From positions 496,001-560,000 of the forward strand of contig JAFOMG010000017.1 of NCBI GenBank assembly GCA_017418975.1: a stretch of DNA of 64,000 nucleotides. Direction: 5' to 3'. Below are positions 25,386-34,753 of the stretch, piece by piece. The notes beneath the pieces are model-generated. The model was given only the letters and a program-made list of their open reading frames with translations, was not told the origin of the DNA and did no database searches. The position numbers were made by a program, and so were the translations under genes. Numbering within the stretch: position 1 is the first letter of the stretch; each line of letters begins with the position of its first letter. Origin of the DNA: Sphingomonas sp. (lineage in GTDB: Bacteria > Pseudomonadota > Alphaproteobacteria > Sphingomonadales > Sphingomonadaceae).

Positions 25386-25713
25386 TAAAATCGATGCCGC
25401 ATTCGCCGCGCTCGCCGATCCCACCCGCCGCGCGGTGGTCGAGCGGCTGGGCGAAGGGCCGGCCAGCGTGAGCGCGCTCGCCGCCGGCTTTCCCATGGCG
25501 ATGCCGAGCTTCCTGCAGCACATCCGCCTGCTCGAGGGCGCCGGCCTGGTGCGCACGGCGAAGCAGGGCCGGGTGCGCACCTGCACGCTCGAGCCGCTCG
25601 CCCTTGCCGCGGTGGAGCAATGGATCGTCGAGCGCCGCCGCGCGACCGAGGCGCGCTATGACCGCCTCGCCCATTTCCTCGACGCGCAGGAGAAGGAGAA
25701 GGACCATGGCTGA
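25378..25713 (+). CDS. ArsR-family winged-helix transcriptional regulator
   Basis: This 111-residue protein starts MPNKIDAAFAALADPTRRAV, the classical ArsR/SdpR beginning. A winged helix-turn-helix follows (VSALAAGFPMAMPSFLQHIRLLEGAGLV) and then a basic wing. The cysteine metal-binding motif ELCVCD is missing, as in the group that partners with SRPBCC (AHSA1) proteins rather than sensing metal. The start is inside a palindrome, and the stop overlaps the next gene by 8 bp. The upstream in-frame extension is not family-like. Confidence 0.9.
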   Translation: MPNKIDAAFAALADPTRRAVVERLGEGPASVSALAAGFPMAMPSFLQHIRLLEGAGLVRTAKQGRVRTCTLEPLALAAVEQWIVERRRATEARYDRLAHFLDAQEKEKDHG

Positions 25714-26161
25714 AGCCGTCCACGACAAGTTCGTCATCGAGCGCCGTTTCAAGCAGGCACCGGCAAAGGTGTTCGCGGCGTTCGCCACCGAGGAGGGCAA
25801 GGCGCGCTGGTTCTCGGGGCCGAACGAGACCTGGGACATGGTCGATCGCCATTTCGATTTCCGAGTGGGCGGCACCGAGCATCTGGAAGGCCGCTGGAAA
25901 AGCGGCACGGTCACGCGCTTCGACTGCTCCTATCACGACATCGTGCCGGATGGCCGCATCGTCTATGCCTATCGCATGAAGCTGAACGGCAAGCCGATCT
26001 CGGTGAGCCTCTGCTCGATCGAGCTGCTGCCCGACGGCGACGGCACTCGCCTGCTCCACACCGAGCACGGCATCTATCTGGACGGCTATGAGGACAATGG
26101 ATCCCGCCTACACGGGATCGGCCTCCAATATGACAAGCTGGCCGAGACGCTGCCCGGCTGA
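25706..26161 (+). CDS. SRPBCC (AHSA1) family protein
   Basis: This 151-residue protein has the START-like fold signature: VIERRFKQAPAKVFAAFATE near the N-terminus, then the ARWF block and a C-terminal LLHTEHGIYLDGY strand. AHSA1-type proteins bind hydrophobic ligands or partners. Here it is translated from the ArsR transcript through an 8-bp overlap, the usual arrangement in which ArsR represses both genes. Confidence 0.9.
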   Translation: MAEAVHDKFVIERRFKQAPAKVFAAFATEEGKARWFSGPNETWDMVDRHFDFRVGGTEHLEGRWKSGTVTRFDCSYHDIVPDGRIVYAYRMKLNGKPISVSLCSIELLPDGDGTRLLHTEHGIYLDGYEDNGSRLHGIGLQYDKLAETLPG

Positions 26162-26266
26162 CGGCTTCGTTGCGCCAGGGCGGGCATTCGTCGCGGAACG
26201 CTATGCCCGCCATTCTCGGCACGCCAGCACGGCGCCTGTCCCTTCCCCGGGTTCAGGAGGACCGCC

Positions 26267-27223
26267 ATGCCCTTTGCCGCTCGCCCCATCGTCCTCGCGC
26301 CCGCATTGCTGCTCGCCGCGTCCGCCTGCTTCGCCGGCACGCCGGACAAGGCCGCCGCCAATGCAACCGAAGCGGCTGCCGGGCCCTCGCCGCAGAGCCT
26401 CTCCATCACCGGGGACGTCCAGGTGCCGGCGGGCGCGCCGATGGCGGGCGGCAAGGTCGTTGCCTGCTCCTCGCCCTATCAGAGCTGCAAGACCAAGATC
26501 GAGGCGCCGCTGCGCCAGGCAGGCGGCTCGACCTGGACCTATGCGCTGGCACTGCCCGATCGCGGGCCGTGGCAGCTCATCGCATGGAAGGATGTCGATG
26601 GCGACGACGAGGCTTCGCCGGGCGACTATCTGGGGATCGCCCGCGACGGCGCCGAGATCACGGCCCCGGCCAGCGCGGTGCGCATCGCGGTGAAGCGAGT
26701 CGAAGGAGACCAGACCGCGGCCAAGGCTTCGAACGGCGATATTCCCGGGCTGGCTGGAAGCTGGTCGCAATCCTCGACCGGCACCGAGCTGGTGATCGGT
26801 TCCAAGATCAAGTTCCAGCCAAGCATGGCGACCGGCTATGGCACCAATCTGGGCGGCACCTTCGGCCCCGGCTCGGCGACCAACACCACGATCGTGACCG
26901 AGTCCATGCCGGTGACCGTGCGGCGCCAGATGCACCTCGTCATCCGCCGGGACGGCACCTTCACCTGGCGGATCACCAAGGTCCAGCCGGAGGGCAAGAG
27001 CTGCTCCAAGACGATCACCCAGGAGAAGCTGGGCCGCATCCAGACGGCGGGCGGCAAGATGACCTTCGCGATCCAGGGCGGGCAGGAGAGCTGGAGCGGC
27101 TGCGGCAAGGGCGGATCGGGCACGATCTCGCCGCGTAGCGAGACCTATAGCTACAGCAACGCCGGTGGCGGCCTGCGGCTCTCCGGGCCGGGCGGCGTGA
27201 ACTGGTCGTTCCGCCGGGGCTGA
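26267..27223 (+). CDS. Exported or lipid-anchored hypothetical protein with Ca2+-type turn
   Basis: This 318-residue protein has a signal peptide ending SACFAG. Cysteine 21 could be lipidated, or the peptide could be cut after FAG. The first domain (about 40-145) is beta-rich with WKDVDGDDEASPGDYLG, a calcium-like Asp turn seen in bacterial cell-surface domains. The second (about 155-318) has a FTWRITKVQPEGKSCSKT strand pair and a Gly/Ser-rich end with SWSGCGKGG. No enzyme motif is visible. It lies alone between the SRPBCC gene and the DAHP synthase. Confidence 0.75.
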   Translation: MPFAARPIVLAPALLLAASACFAGTPDKAAANATEAAAGPSPQSLSITGDVQVPAGAPMAGGKVVACSSPYQSCKTKIEAPLRQAGGSTWTYALALPDRGPWQLIAWKDVDGDDEASPGDYLGIARDGAEITAPASAVRIAVKRVEGDQTAAKASNGDIPGLAGSWSQSSTGTELVIGSKIKFQPSMATGYGTNLGGTFGPGSATNTTIVTESMPVTVRRQMHLVIRRDGTFTWRITKVQPEGKSCSKTITQEKLGRIQTAGGKMTFAIQGGQESWSGCGKGGSGTISPRSETYSYSNAGGGLRLSGPGGVNWSFRRG

Positions 27224-27228
27224 ACGAT

Positions 27229-27280
27229 TTACCCTGGAAGGGAAATTTTCTGCTTGCAAGATTTTACCCAGTCGGGGTAA
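27229..27280. promoter_or_regulatory. TTACCC/GGGTAA sites upstream of the HTH-DAHP synthase
   Basis: TTACCC occurs at 27229-27234 and again at 27264-27269, where it is mirrored after 5 bp by GGGTAA (27275-27280). The second set is 12 bp before the ATG at 27293. The sites sit in a locally AT-richer stretch, so they may be an operator read by the protein's own helix-turn-helix domain. The proposed link to this protein is an inference. Confidence 0.5.
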
Positions 27281-27292
27281 GCCGCCTGGGCT

Positions 27293-28885
27293 ATGACAAC
27301 ACTTGCAGGCACCAAGATCCGCCGCTTCCGCGAGGAACGCTCCCTCACCCGCGCTGCGTTCGGCGCGTGGTTCGACATTCCCGGCTCCACCGTCCAGGGT
27401 TGGGAGAAGGACGGCAAGCGGGCGAACGCCAAGGTCATGAACCTGATCGCCGCCCACGGCATTGCCGGCGCTGCCGACTGGAACGTCACCGTGCGCGATG
27501 CGGAGAACGACATGCATGCGAGCTGGAGCCCGTCGAGCTGGAAGGCAGCCGAGGCGCGTCAGCTGCCCAATTACCCCGATCAGGGCACGCTCGACGCGGC
27601 GACGACCCAGCTCACCTCCTTCCCTCCCCTGGTCTTCGCCGGCGAGGCGCGCGAGCTGACCAGCGAACTCGCCAAGGTGTCGCGCGGCGAAGCCTTCCTG
27701 CTCCAGGGCGGCGACTGCGCCGAGAGCTTCGCCGAGTTCCACCCCAACAACATCCGCGACACGTTCCGCGTCATTCTCCAGATGGCGGTGGTACTCACCT
27801 TCGCCTCGAAGCTGCCGACGGTGAAGCTCGGGCGCATGGCCGGCCAGTTCGCCAAGCCGCGTTCCGCCGATACCGAGACGATCGGCGGCGTCGAGCTGCC
27901 CAGCTATCGCGGCGACAATGTCAACGACATTGCCTTCACGGCAGAGGCGCGCACGCCCGATCCGCAGCGGATGCTGCAGGGCTATTCGCAATCGGCGGCG
28001 ACGCTCAACCTGCTGCGCGCCTTCGCGCAGGGCGGCTATGCCAATCTGCACCAGGTCCACAAATGGACCCACGACTTCATGGGCCGCAGCCCCTGGGCGA
28101 AGAAATATGCCGATCTGGCCGACCGGATCGGCGAGGCGCTCGACTTCATGGCCGCGTGCGGCATCGATGCGGACAGCGTGCCGCAGCTCAAGGCCACCAA
28201 TTTCTATACCAGCCATGAGGCGTTGCTCCTGCCCTATGAGGAAGCGCTCACGCGCCAGGACAGCCTGACCGGCGACTGGTACGACACCAGCGCGCACTTC
28301 CTCTGGATCGGCGACCGCACCCGCTTCGAGGGTTCGGCCCATGTCGAATTCCTCCGCGGCATCGGCAATCCGATCGGCATGAAGTGCGGACCCACCCTCG
28401 AGCCCGACGCGCTGCTGCGCCTGCTCGACGCGCTGAACCCGAGCCGGACGCCGGGGCGGATGACGCTGATCACGCGCTATGGCCATGACAAGATCGAGGC
28501 CGGCCTGCCCAAGCTCGTCCGCGCGGTGAAGCGCGAGGGGCATCCGGTGGTGTGGAGCTGCGATCCGATGCACGGCAACGTGATCAAGGCGGCCAATGGC
28601 TACAAGACACGGCCGTTCGAGCGGATACTGGCCGAAGTGCGCGGCTTCTTCGCGGTCCACCGCGCCGAAGGCACGTTCGCGGGCGGCATCCATGCCGAGA
28701 TGACGGGGCAGAACGTCACCGAATGCACCGGCGGCGCCATCGACATCACCGAACAGGGCCTTGCCGATCGCTACCACACCCATTGTGACCCACGTCTCAA
28801 TGCGGGACAGAGCCTGGAACTCGCCTTCCTGCTGGCCGAAATGCTCAACGAGGAAATGGCGGAACGCCGCAAGGCCGCTGCTTGA
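27293..28885 (+). CDS. Class II DAHP synthase with N-terminal helix-turn-helix domain
   Basis: This 530-residue protein combines two parts. Residues 74-530 are a complete class II 3-deoxy-7-phosphoheptulonate synthase (first shikimate step: PEP plus erythrose 4-phosphate), with [47 protein letters not shown] and [17 protein letters not shown]. Residues 1-73 are an XRE/cro-like helix-turn-helix ([21 protein letters not shown], then [13 protein letters not shown]). No stop separates the parts. An internal ATG at 27512 has GGAG upstream (6-nt spacing) and would make a 457-residue enzyme of normal length, so both a fusion and a bare enzyme could be produced. Confidence 0.93.
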   Translation: MTTLAGTKIRRFREERSLTRAAFGAWFDIPGSTVQGWEKDGKRANAKVMNLIAAHGIAGAADWNVTVRDAENDMHASWSPSSWKAAEARQLPNYPDQGTLDAATTQLTSFPPLVFAGEARELTSELAKVSRGEAFLLQGGDCAESFAEFHPNNIRDTFRVILQMAVVLTFASKLPTVKLGRMAGQFAKPRSADTETIGGVELPSYRGDNVNDIAFTAEARTPDPQRMLQGYSQSAATLNLLRAFAQGGYANLHQVHKWTHDFMGRSPWAKKYADLADRIGEALDFMAACGIDADSVPQLKATNFYTSHEALLLPYEEALTRQDSLTGDWYDTSAHFLWIGDRTRFEGSAHVEFLRGIGNPIGMKCGPTLEPDALLRLLDALNPSRTPGRMTLITRYGHDKIEAGLPKLVRAVKREGHPVVWSCDPMHGNVIKAANGYKTRPFERILAEVRGFFAVHRAEGTFAGGIHAEMTGQNVTECTGGAIDITEQGLADRYHTHCDPRLNAGQSLELAFLLAEMLNEEMAERRKAAA

Positions 28886-28972
28886 TCAATTGTTGCGGAA
28901 CACATCCGTAATTTAGCGGATTTACATCGCTGTCAGCATCTTGGATGGACTGCGCTTTACGCGGAGTTTTAG

Positions 28973-31756
28973 TTGGCAACGGTGAGGGAGCGTCTGCCAG
29001 AGAACTGGGCTGCGTCGGTGCGTCCGGCGCTAATGCTGTTTGCGGGCGCGTTGATCGGCTGCATTAGCTGGGCCCTGTGGCACCGTTTCACCGGCCGCAA
29101 TCCCCCGATCGGTATCGCCATCGGGGTTTCGGTCAGCGGATTGATCCTGAGCAGCACACGGCTCTGGCCGCTGCTCGCGATCGCCGTGCTCGCCACCTAT
29201 GAGATATTCGAGCCGCAATATCCGCTGGTCGCCAAGCTCGCCGCCGCGCTGGGCCTGGCGTTCGGCGCGCTGCTGACCGCGTCGATCATCCGCCGGCGCG
29301 GCGTCCGGCCCACCGAGCTGCTCGATCCGCGCTCGATCCTCTGGGTGTTCGCCGCGGCGCTGGCGGGATCGCTGCTGGCCGCGGGGATTGTGGCGCTCGG
29401 CACGATCGCGGCGGGCCGGCCGACCAACTTCGTCGAGAAGTTCGCGCAGCAGGGCCTGGGCATGATCCTGGCCGCGCCATTCGTGCTCGTCTGGGCCAGG
29501 CCGCTGCGCGAGCGCTGGTCATTGCTCCGATGGGCCGGCTTCGTCGCCGCCATGCTGCTTTGCGCCGTGGTGACGACCGTCGTCTTCCTGCTGCCCCGCG
29601 AGGATCCCGTCGCCTGGGCGATCTTCCCGCCGCTCGTGCTCGCGGCGCTGGGCTGGCACCTGCGCGGCGCGACCACCGCCATGGCCATTTGCGCGGTGAT
29701 CGTGCTGTGGAGCACCGAGATCGCGACCGGGCCGTTCGCGCTCGCCGCGCCCGACAATCGCGTGCTGCTCGCCCAGATGTTCGTCGCGGTTACCTGCGCG
29801 ACCATCGCCCTGCTCGCCGCCCATGCCGACGAACGCCATGCCGAGGACAAGCTTCGCATCGCCGCCAAGCGGATCGAGGTCTCGCGGCGCAACCTCACCA
29901 ACATGGCGCGCGATGCCGCGACCGCGGTGGCGATCCTCGATCGGGACATGCGCTATGTCGCCGCGTCGCAACGCTATGTCGCCGATCATCACCTGCCCGA
30001 GGGGATGGCGCTCGAGGGGCACAGCCATTTCGAGGTCTTCCCCGATTGCTCGCCCGAGCGCCGCGCCATGTTCGCCCGCGTGCTCGACGGCGAGCAGCTT
30101 TCCGGCGATGGGGACCCGTTGCTGCATGCCGATGGCAGCGTCGACTATGTACGCTGGAGCCATCGCCCCTGGTATGACGAGGACGATCGCATCGCGGGCA
30201 TCGTGCTGGCGAGCGAGATCGTGACCGCCGAGATGGAGGCGCGCCGCAAGCTGGAAGAGGCCGAGCGCCGCTATCGCGCCGTGTTCGAGCAGGCCGGCGT
30301 GGGCGTGGGCCGGCTCTCGCTCGAGGGCGTGTTCCTCGAAGTCAACGAACGGATCTGCGAACTCACCGGTCATCCGCGCGAGGCGCTGATCGGCGAGAGC
30401 TGCCGCAAGACCAGCACTGCCGAGGAATGGCCCGCGACCATCGAGGGGATCGGGGCACTGGCGCGGGGCGAAGTCGCCTATTATTCGGACGACCGCATGG
30501 TGGTGACGCACGAGGGCGCGCTGCGTCCCGTCCATTGCACCGCCAATCTCGTCCGCTCGGGCGACGGCACCGAAGACTATATCGCGGTCGTGCTCCAGGA
30601 CATCTCGCCGCGCATCGCCGCGCAGCGCGCGCTGGAGGAGAGCGAGAGGCTGCTCCGCCTCGCCCAGGAAGCCGCCGGCGTGGGCGTATGGGAAATCGAC
30701 CTGGAGCGTGGCGGCTCGCGCCATTCACCGCAGAGCGCGCGCCTGTTCGGCCTCGAATGGCGCGAGGGCGAGTATCGCATGGCCGATGTCGCGGAACGGC
30801 TCGGCACCGAACAGGTGGCCGAGCTGCGCAAGGCGATCGCCAGCGCCAGGCGGATCAGGGGCCCGCTCGACATGACGCTGCGGCTGACCATGCCCGGAGG
30901 CGAGATACGCTGGGTGACGCTGCAGGGCCGCTACGACCCGCATGACGGCCAGCCGCGGCTGCTCGGCCTGGTGATCGACATCACGCATGACGTGGAAGCC
31001 GATGCCCAGCTGCGCGAGGTGCACGAAAAGCTGCTCCGGCTTGCCCGGCTGAACGCCATGGGCGCGATGGCATCGACGCTGGCGCACGAGCTCAACCAGC
31101 CGCTCGCGGCGATCACCAACTATCTCGAGGCCTGCCGCTATCTCACGCGCTCGCGCGGGGAGCCGGACCATGACATCCTCGACGCGCTCGACCATGCCCG
31201 GGTGCAGGCGCTCCGGGCCGGCGACATCATCCGCAAGATCCGCTCCTTCACGGTCAGCGGCGAGATCGTCCAGACGCGCCTCGACCTCAACGCGGTGATC
31301 TACTCGGCCTGCGCGGCGGTACGGCAGCTCAAGATCGCGCGCGAGGCGAGGATCGATTGCGACTTCGATCCGGCGCCGGCCAATCTCGTCGGCGATGCCC
31401 TTCAGATCGAGCAGGTGCTGAGCAACCTGATCCGCAACGGCGTGGAGGCCACCGCGGGACGCGTCCGCCGCGAGGTGAGCGTGACGACCCGGGTCGGGCC
31501 GGAGGAAGTCGTCGTCCAGGTCGCCGACAGCGGCGGCGGCCTCAGCGAAGCGATGCTCGACAATCTGTTCGAGCCGTTTCGAACCACGAAGGAGAGCGGC
31601 ACCGGGCTCGGCCTGCCGATCTGCCGCACGATCGTGGAAGCGCATGGCGGGCGGCTCTGGGCCGAGAACGGCCCGGGTGGCGGCGCGATCTTCAGCTTCG
31701 CGCTGCCGACCGCGGCGACGGAGGAAACCGAGCCGCTCCACGGCGAAACATACTGA
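28973..31756 (+). CDS. MASE1-PAS-PAS-PAS sensor histidine kinase (FixL-type)
   Basis: This 927-residue protein has a TTG start with GGAG 8 bp upstream; GTG at 28982 is an alternative. An N-terminal region of about 8 membrane helices (residues 15-285) is MASE1-like. Three PAS domains follow, around 310-410 (ILDRDMRYVAASQRYV), 430-545 (YRAVFEQAGVGVGRLS) and 555-670. The phosphoacceptor is His705 in STLAHELNQPLAAIT, followed by the GHKL ATPase boxes LSNLIRNGVEAT, VADSGGGL and GTGLGLPICRTI. The HisKA block is that of FixL/DctB-like kinases. No response regulator lies nearby. Confidence 0.93.
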   Translation: MATVRERLPENWAASVRPALMLFAGALIGCISWALWHRFTGRNPPIGIAIGVSVSGLILSSTRLWPLLAIAVLATYEIFEPQYPLVAKLAAALGLAFGALLTASIIRRRGVRPTELLDPRSILWVFAAALAGSLLAAGIVALGTIAAGRPTNFVEKFAQQGLGMILAAPFVLVWARPLRERWSLLRWAGFVAAMLLCAVVTTVVFLLPREDPVAWAIFPPLVLAALGWHLRGATTAMAICAVIVLWSTEIATGPFALAAPDNRVLLAQMFVAVTCATIALLAAHADERHAEDKLRIAAKRIEVSRRNLTNMARDAATAVAILDRDMRYVAASQRYVADHHLPEGMALEGHSHFEVFPDCSPERRAMFARVLDGEQLSGDGDPLLHADGSVDYVRWSHRPWYDEDDRIAGIVLASEIVTAEMEARRKLEEAERRYRAVFEQAGVGVGRLSLEGVFLEVNERICELTGHPREALIGESCRKTSTAEEWPATIEGIGALARGEVAYYSDDRMVVTHEGALRPVHCTANLVRSGDGTEDYIAVVLQDISPRIAAQRALEESERLLRLAQEAAGVGVWEIDLERGGSRHSPQSARLFGLEWREGEYRMADVAERLGTEQVAELRKAIASARRIRGPLDMTLRLTMPGGEIRWVTLQGRYDPHDGQPRLLGLVIDITHDVEADAQLREVHEKLLRLARLNAMGAMASTLAHELNQPLAAITNYLEACRYLTRSRGEPDHDILDALDHARVQALRAGDIIRKIRSFTVSGEIVQTRLDLNAVIYSACAAVRQLKIAREARIDCDFDPAPANLVGDALQIEQVLSNLIRNGVEATAGRVRREVSVTTRVGPEEVVVQVADSGGGLSEAMLDNLFEPFRTTKESGTGLGLPICRTIVEAHGGRLWAENGPGGGAIFSFALPTAATEETEPLHGETY

Positions 31757-31876
31757 AACACCGTTGCAAGACCCGACCTGCAAGAGCGACCTCAGCCGGC
31801 GCCTTGCCCCTCTGTGCCGCCGGCTCCCCAAACTACGGGGCGACCGGAGAACGACCTCCGGTCGCCCTGGCCTTTC

Positions 31877-32266
31877 TCAGGCGGGCGCGTGACAGACGGC
31901 CTCGATGTTGAGCCCGTCGGGATCGCGCACAAAGGCGGCATAATAGTTCGCGTGATAGTGCGGCCGGAGCCCGGGCGCGCCATGGTCGCGTCCGCCCGCC
32001 GCCAGCGCCGCCGCGTGAAAACCATCCACTTCGGCGCGGGTGGCCGCGCGAAAGGCGATGTGCGTCCCTTCCCCCACCCGCTCATTGTCGCCGATCCAGA
32101 AGAAGGGATCGTCGCCCCGTCCGAAACCATGGGCGGTGCCGCCCGAGCCGTTCTCGTGCGCCGGCACGGTCATCAGCAGCGTGATGCCCAGCGGAGCCAG
32201 GGCGGCCGCGTAGAAATGCCTCGAGGCCTCGGCGTCCGAAACCGCGAAGCCGACATGATCGAGCAT
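31877..32266 (-). CDS. VOC (glyoxalase/dioxygenase superfamily) protein
   Basis: From the ATG at 32266 this is a 129-residue protein. It starts LDHVGFAVSDAEASRHFYAAAL, the standard first beta-alpha-beta of VOC proteins, and ends with AAFVRDPDGLNIEAV. The two potential metal ligands are His3 and the Glu near residue 124. A single VOC unit of this size usually works as a dimer. The substrate is unknown. It lies downstream of DUF488 on the minus strand. Confidence 0.85.
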   Translation of the reverse strand: MLDHVGFAVSDAEASRHFYAAALAPLGITLLMTVPAHENGSGGTAHGFGRGDDPFFWIGDNERVGEGTHIAFRAATRAEVDGFHAAALAAGGRDHGAPGLRPHYHANYYAAFVRDPDGLNIEAVCHAPA

Positions 32267-32280
32267 CTGCCTTCTCCTGC

Positions 32281-32712
32281 TCAGGGATAGAGATCGACGA
32301 TTTCCGCACCCTCGCCCTCCGCAGCGAGCAGCAGCGTCCGGTGGCAATGTTCGGGATTGCGCTCGAAGCAGAGCAACGCGCTCGGCTTTTCCGCGGCCAA
32401 CGCGCGCATCGCCGCCGCCTCCGCCTGCGCCTCGGGCAGATGGAGCTGCCCGGCATAGACCTGGCGCAGCGTCTTCACGTCGCCCTTTTTCGCGGCGTCG
32501 CGGCCGGGCTTGGGCGTGCCCAGATGCCTGAGCAGCACATAATCGATCCCCGCCGCCTTCAGGCTCGCGGCAAGGATGTTCTTCGAGAAACCCGGCCGCC
32601 GGGAGAGCGGCACCGCCCGCACGTCGATCACGCGCTCCACCCCGGCCGTCCGCAACGCGGCGAGGAACTCGTCCATCGTCGTCGCCTCATAGCCGATGGT
32701 GAAGATCCTCAT
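32281..32712 (-). CDS. DUF488-family protein
   Basis: This 143-residue protein has the characteristic DUF488 pattern: TIGYEATTMDEFLAALRTAG, VIDVRAVPLSRRPGFSK, and LLCFERNPEHCHRTLLL at the end. The two cysteines and the His of CFE-x4-HCHR are conserved in this family, whose biochemical role is not firmly established. The start overlaps the stop of the preceding lysoplasmalogenase gene by 4 bp. Confidence 0.88.
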   Translation of the reverse strand: MRIFTIGYEATTMDEFLAALRTAGVERVIDVRAVPLSRRPGFSKNILAASLKAAGIDYVLLRHLGTPKPGRDAAKKGDVKTLRQVYAGQLHLPEAQAEAAAMRALAAEKPSALLCFERNPEHCHRTLLLAAEGEGAEIVDLYP

Positions 32713-33353
32713 GCGATCGCCTTCTCTCCCCGGAGCACATGGACCGCGCCCCAGGCGATCAACGCCTGGCCGGCGAAATAGGTCGGCCATACCAGCAGCT
32801 GCGGGATCGGCGAGCCGGCGAGCGGCCCCATGCGCAGGAAGATCAGCCAGTCGGAGGCGAAGAACAGCAGCGCCCCCGCCGCGACCAGCGCGCCGAGCCG
32901 GCTGAGCATGGCCGAGGCGGTCATCAGCGCGAGGCCGAACACATAGACTCCGAGCAGCTCCGGGTTAGGCAGCGTCGCGAACAGATACCAGGCGAGGACT
33001 GCCACGCCGGCGGCGATCGGCGGCGCGATCCAGTTGGCCGCGGGAAGGCGGCGGTGGCGCAGATAGAGATAGCTCGCAAGCAGATGGCCGGCCATGAACG
33101 CCACCCCGCCGATGGTGAAGCCGTGCAGTTCGAGCAGCACGTCGCCGAGCGCACCCAGCGCGAGCACCGCGCCGATGATCCGCCCATCCTGGTTCACGGC
33201 CTTGCCGCGCGCCCAGAGGGCGAGCAGGCCGACGCCGAGTCCCTTCCAGACGATGGCGGCGACGCCGCCGGCCTCCAGCCAGTAATTGGCGTAGTAGCTG
33301 GCGCCGGCGATGATCGCGGCGGCGAAGAGCGGTTCGATGCGATTGCGGTCCAT
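32709..33353 (-). CDS. YhhN/TMEM86-family lysoplasmalogenase-like membrane protein
   Basis: From the ATG at 33353 (MDRNRIEP) this is a 214-residue protein with about 7-8 hydrophobic segments. It contains the family segments GALGDVLLELHGF and FFASDWLIFL, whose aspartates belong to the active site of TMEM86 enzymes. They hydrolyse the vinyl-ether bond of lysoplasmalogens or act on related lipids in the inner membrane. It overlaps the DUF488 start by 4 bp, and the trmFO gene diverges 56 bp away. Confidence 0.85.
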   Translation of the reverse strand: MDRNRIEPLFAAAIIAGASYYANYWLEAGGVAAIVWKGLGVGLLALWARGKAVNQDGRIIGAVLALGALGDVLLELHGFTIGGVAFMAGHLLASYLYLRHRRLPAANWIAPPIAAGVAVLAWYLFATLPNPELLGVYVFGLALMTASAMLSRLGALVAAGALLFFASDWLIFLRMGPLAGSPIPQLLVWPTYFAGQALIAWGAVHVLRGEKAIA

Positions 33354-33409
33354 CCGCCCTTGATGCCGCGTGACTGGCGCTCTGCCAAGCATCGCTCTAT
33401 CGGAAGCCG

Positions 33410-34753
33410 ATGCACGACATCCACATCATCGGCGGCGGCCTTGCCGGCTCGGAAGCCGCCTGGCAGCTCGCGAACCGGGGTTTCAAGGTCCGCCTTTCCG
33501 AAATGCGCGGCAGCGGCACCATGACCCCCGCGCACCAGACCGACGGGCTCGCGGAGCTGGTCTGCTCCAACAGCTTCCGTTCGGACGACGCGCAGAACAA
33601 CGCGGTCGGCCTGCTCCACCAGGAGATGCGCGACCTGGGCTCGCTGATCATGGCCGAGGGCGACCGGCACAAGGTCCCCGCCGGCTCGGCGCTGGCGGTG
33701 GACCGCGACGGCTTCTCCGCGGGGGTGACCGCGGCGCTAGCGGCCCATCCGAACATCGAGATCGTCCGCGAGCGAGTGGACCGGCTGCCGGAGGCCGGGC
33801 TGACGATCGTCGCCACCGGCCCCCTCACCGCCCCGGGTCTTGCCGAGAGCATCGGCGCGGCGACCGGCAAGGACCAGCTCGCCTTCTTCGACGCGATCGC
33901 CCCGATCGTGCATCGCGAGAGCATCGACATGGAGACCGCCTGGTTCCAGTCGCGCTGGAACAAGGTCGGCCCGGGCGGCACGGGCAAGGACTATATCAAC
34001 TGCCCGATGACCAAGGAGCAGTACCTCGCCTTCCATGCGGCCTTGCTCGCGGGGGAGAAGGCCGAGTTCCGCGAATGGGAGAACGTCCCCTATTTCGAAG
34101 GCTGCATGCCGGTCGAGGTGATGGCCGAGCGGGGAGTCGACACGCTGCGCTTCGGGCCGATGAAGGGCGTAGGGCTCGACGATCCCAGGACCGGGCGCTG
34201 GCCCTATGCGGTGGTCCAGCTCCGGCAGGACAATGCCTCCGGCACGCTATGGAACATGGTCGGCTTCCAGACGAAACTGAAATATGCCGAGCAAGTTGCT
34301 CTTTTCAGGACCATTCCTGGCTTGGAGAAGGCGGAGTTCGCCCGCCTTGGCGGGCTGCATCGCAACACTTTCATCAAGTCGCCCGAACTGCTCGACGGCG
34401 AGTTGCGCCTGAAGAGCGCGCCTCATATCCGCTTCGCCGGGCAGATCACGGGCTGCGAAGGCTATGTCGAGAGCTCGGCGATCGGGCTGCTCGCCGGGCG
34501 CTTCGCGGCCGCGGAGCTGGCGGGCGAGACGCTGGCGGCGCCTCCGCGCGAAATGGCGCTGGGCGCTCTGCTCTCGCACATCACCGGGGAGGCGGAGGCC
34601 GAGACCTATCAGCCGATGAACGTCAATTTCGGGCTGTTCCCACCGATCCCCGGCAAGACCAAGAAGGCCGATCGCAAGCAGATGTACACCGGCCGCGCCC
34701 GCGAAGCGATGCAGGGCTGGATGACTCAGTCCTCGCTGTCGCCGGCTTCCTGA
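33410..34753 (+). CDS. trmFO: Methylenetetrahydrofolate-tRNA-(uracil-5-)-methyltransferase
   Basis: This 447-residue flavoprotein has the FAD-binding start [20 protein letters not shown], the TrmFO block [29 protein letters not shown] and the C-terminal [14 protein letters not shown]. TrmFO uses methylene-THF and FADH2 to make ribothymidine at position 54 of tRNA. Members of this family in some bacteria modify 23S rRNA instead. Its stop lies 28 bp inside the converging EF-hand gene. Confidence 0.94.
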   Translation: MHDIHIIGGGLAGSEAAWQLANRGFKVRLSEMRGSGTMTPAHQTDGLAELVCSNSFRSDDAQNNAVGLLHQEMRDLGSLIMAEGDRHKVPAGSALAVDRDGFSAGVTAALAAHPNIEIVRERVDRLPEAGLTIVATGPLTAPGLAESIGAATGKDQLAFFDAIAPIVHRESIDMETAWFQSRWNKVGPGGTGKDYINCPMTKEQYLAFHAALLAGEKAEFREWENVPYFEGCMPVEVMAERGVDTLRFGPMKGVGLDDPRTGRWPYAVVQLRQDNASGTLWNMVGFQTKLKYAEQVALFRTIPGLEKAEFARLGGLHRNTFIKSPELLDGELRLKSAPHIRFAGQITGCEGYVESSAIGLLAGRFAAAELAGETLAAPPREMALGALLSHITGEAEAETYQPMNVNFGLFPPIPGKTKKADRKQMYTGRAREAMQGWMTQSSLSPAS

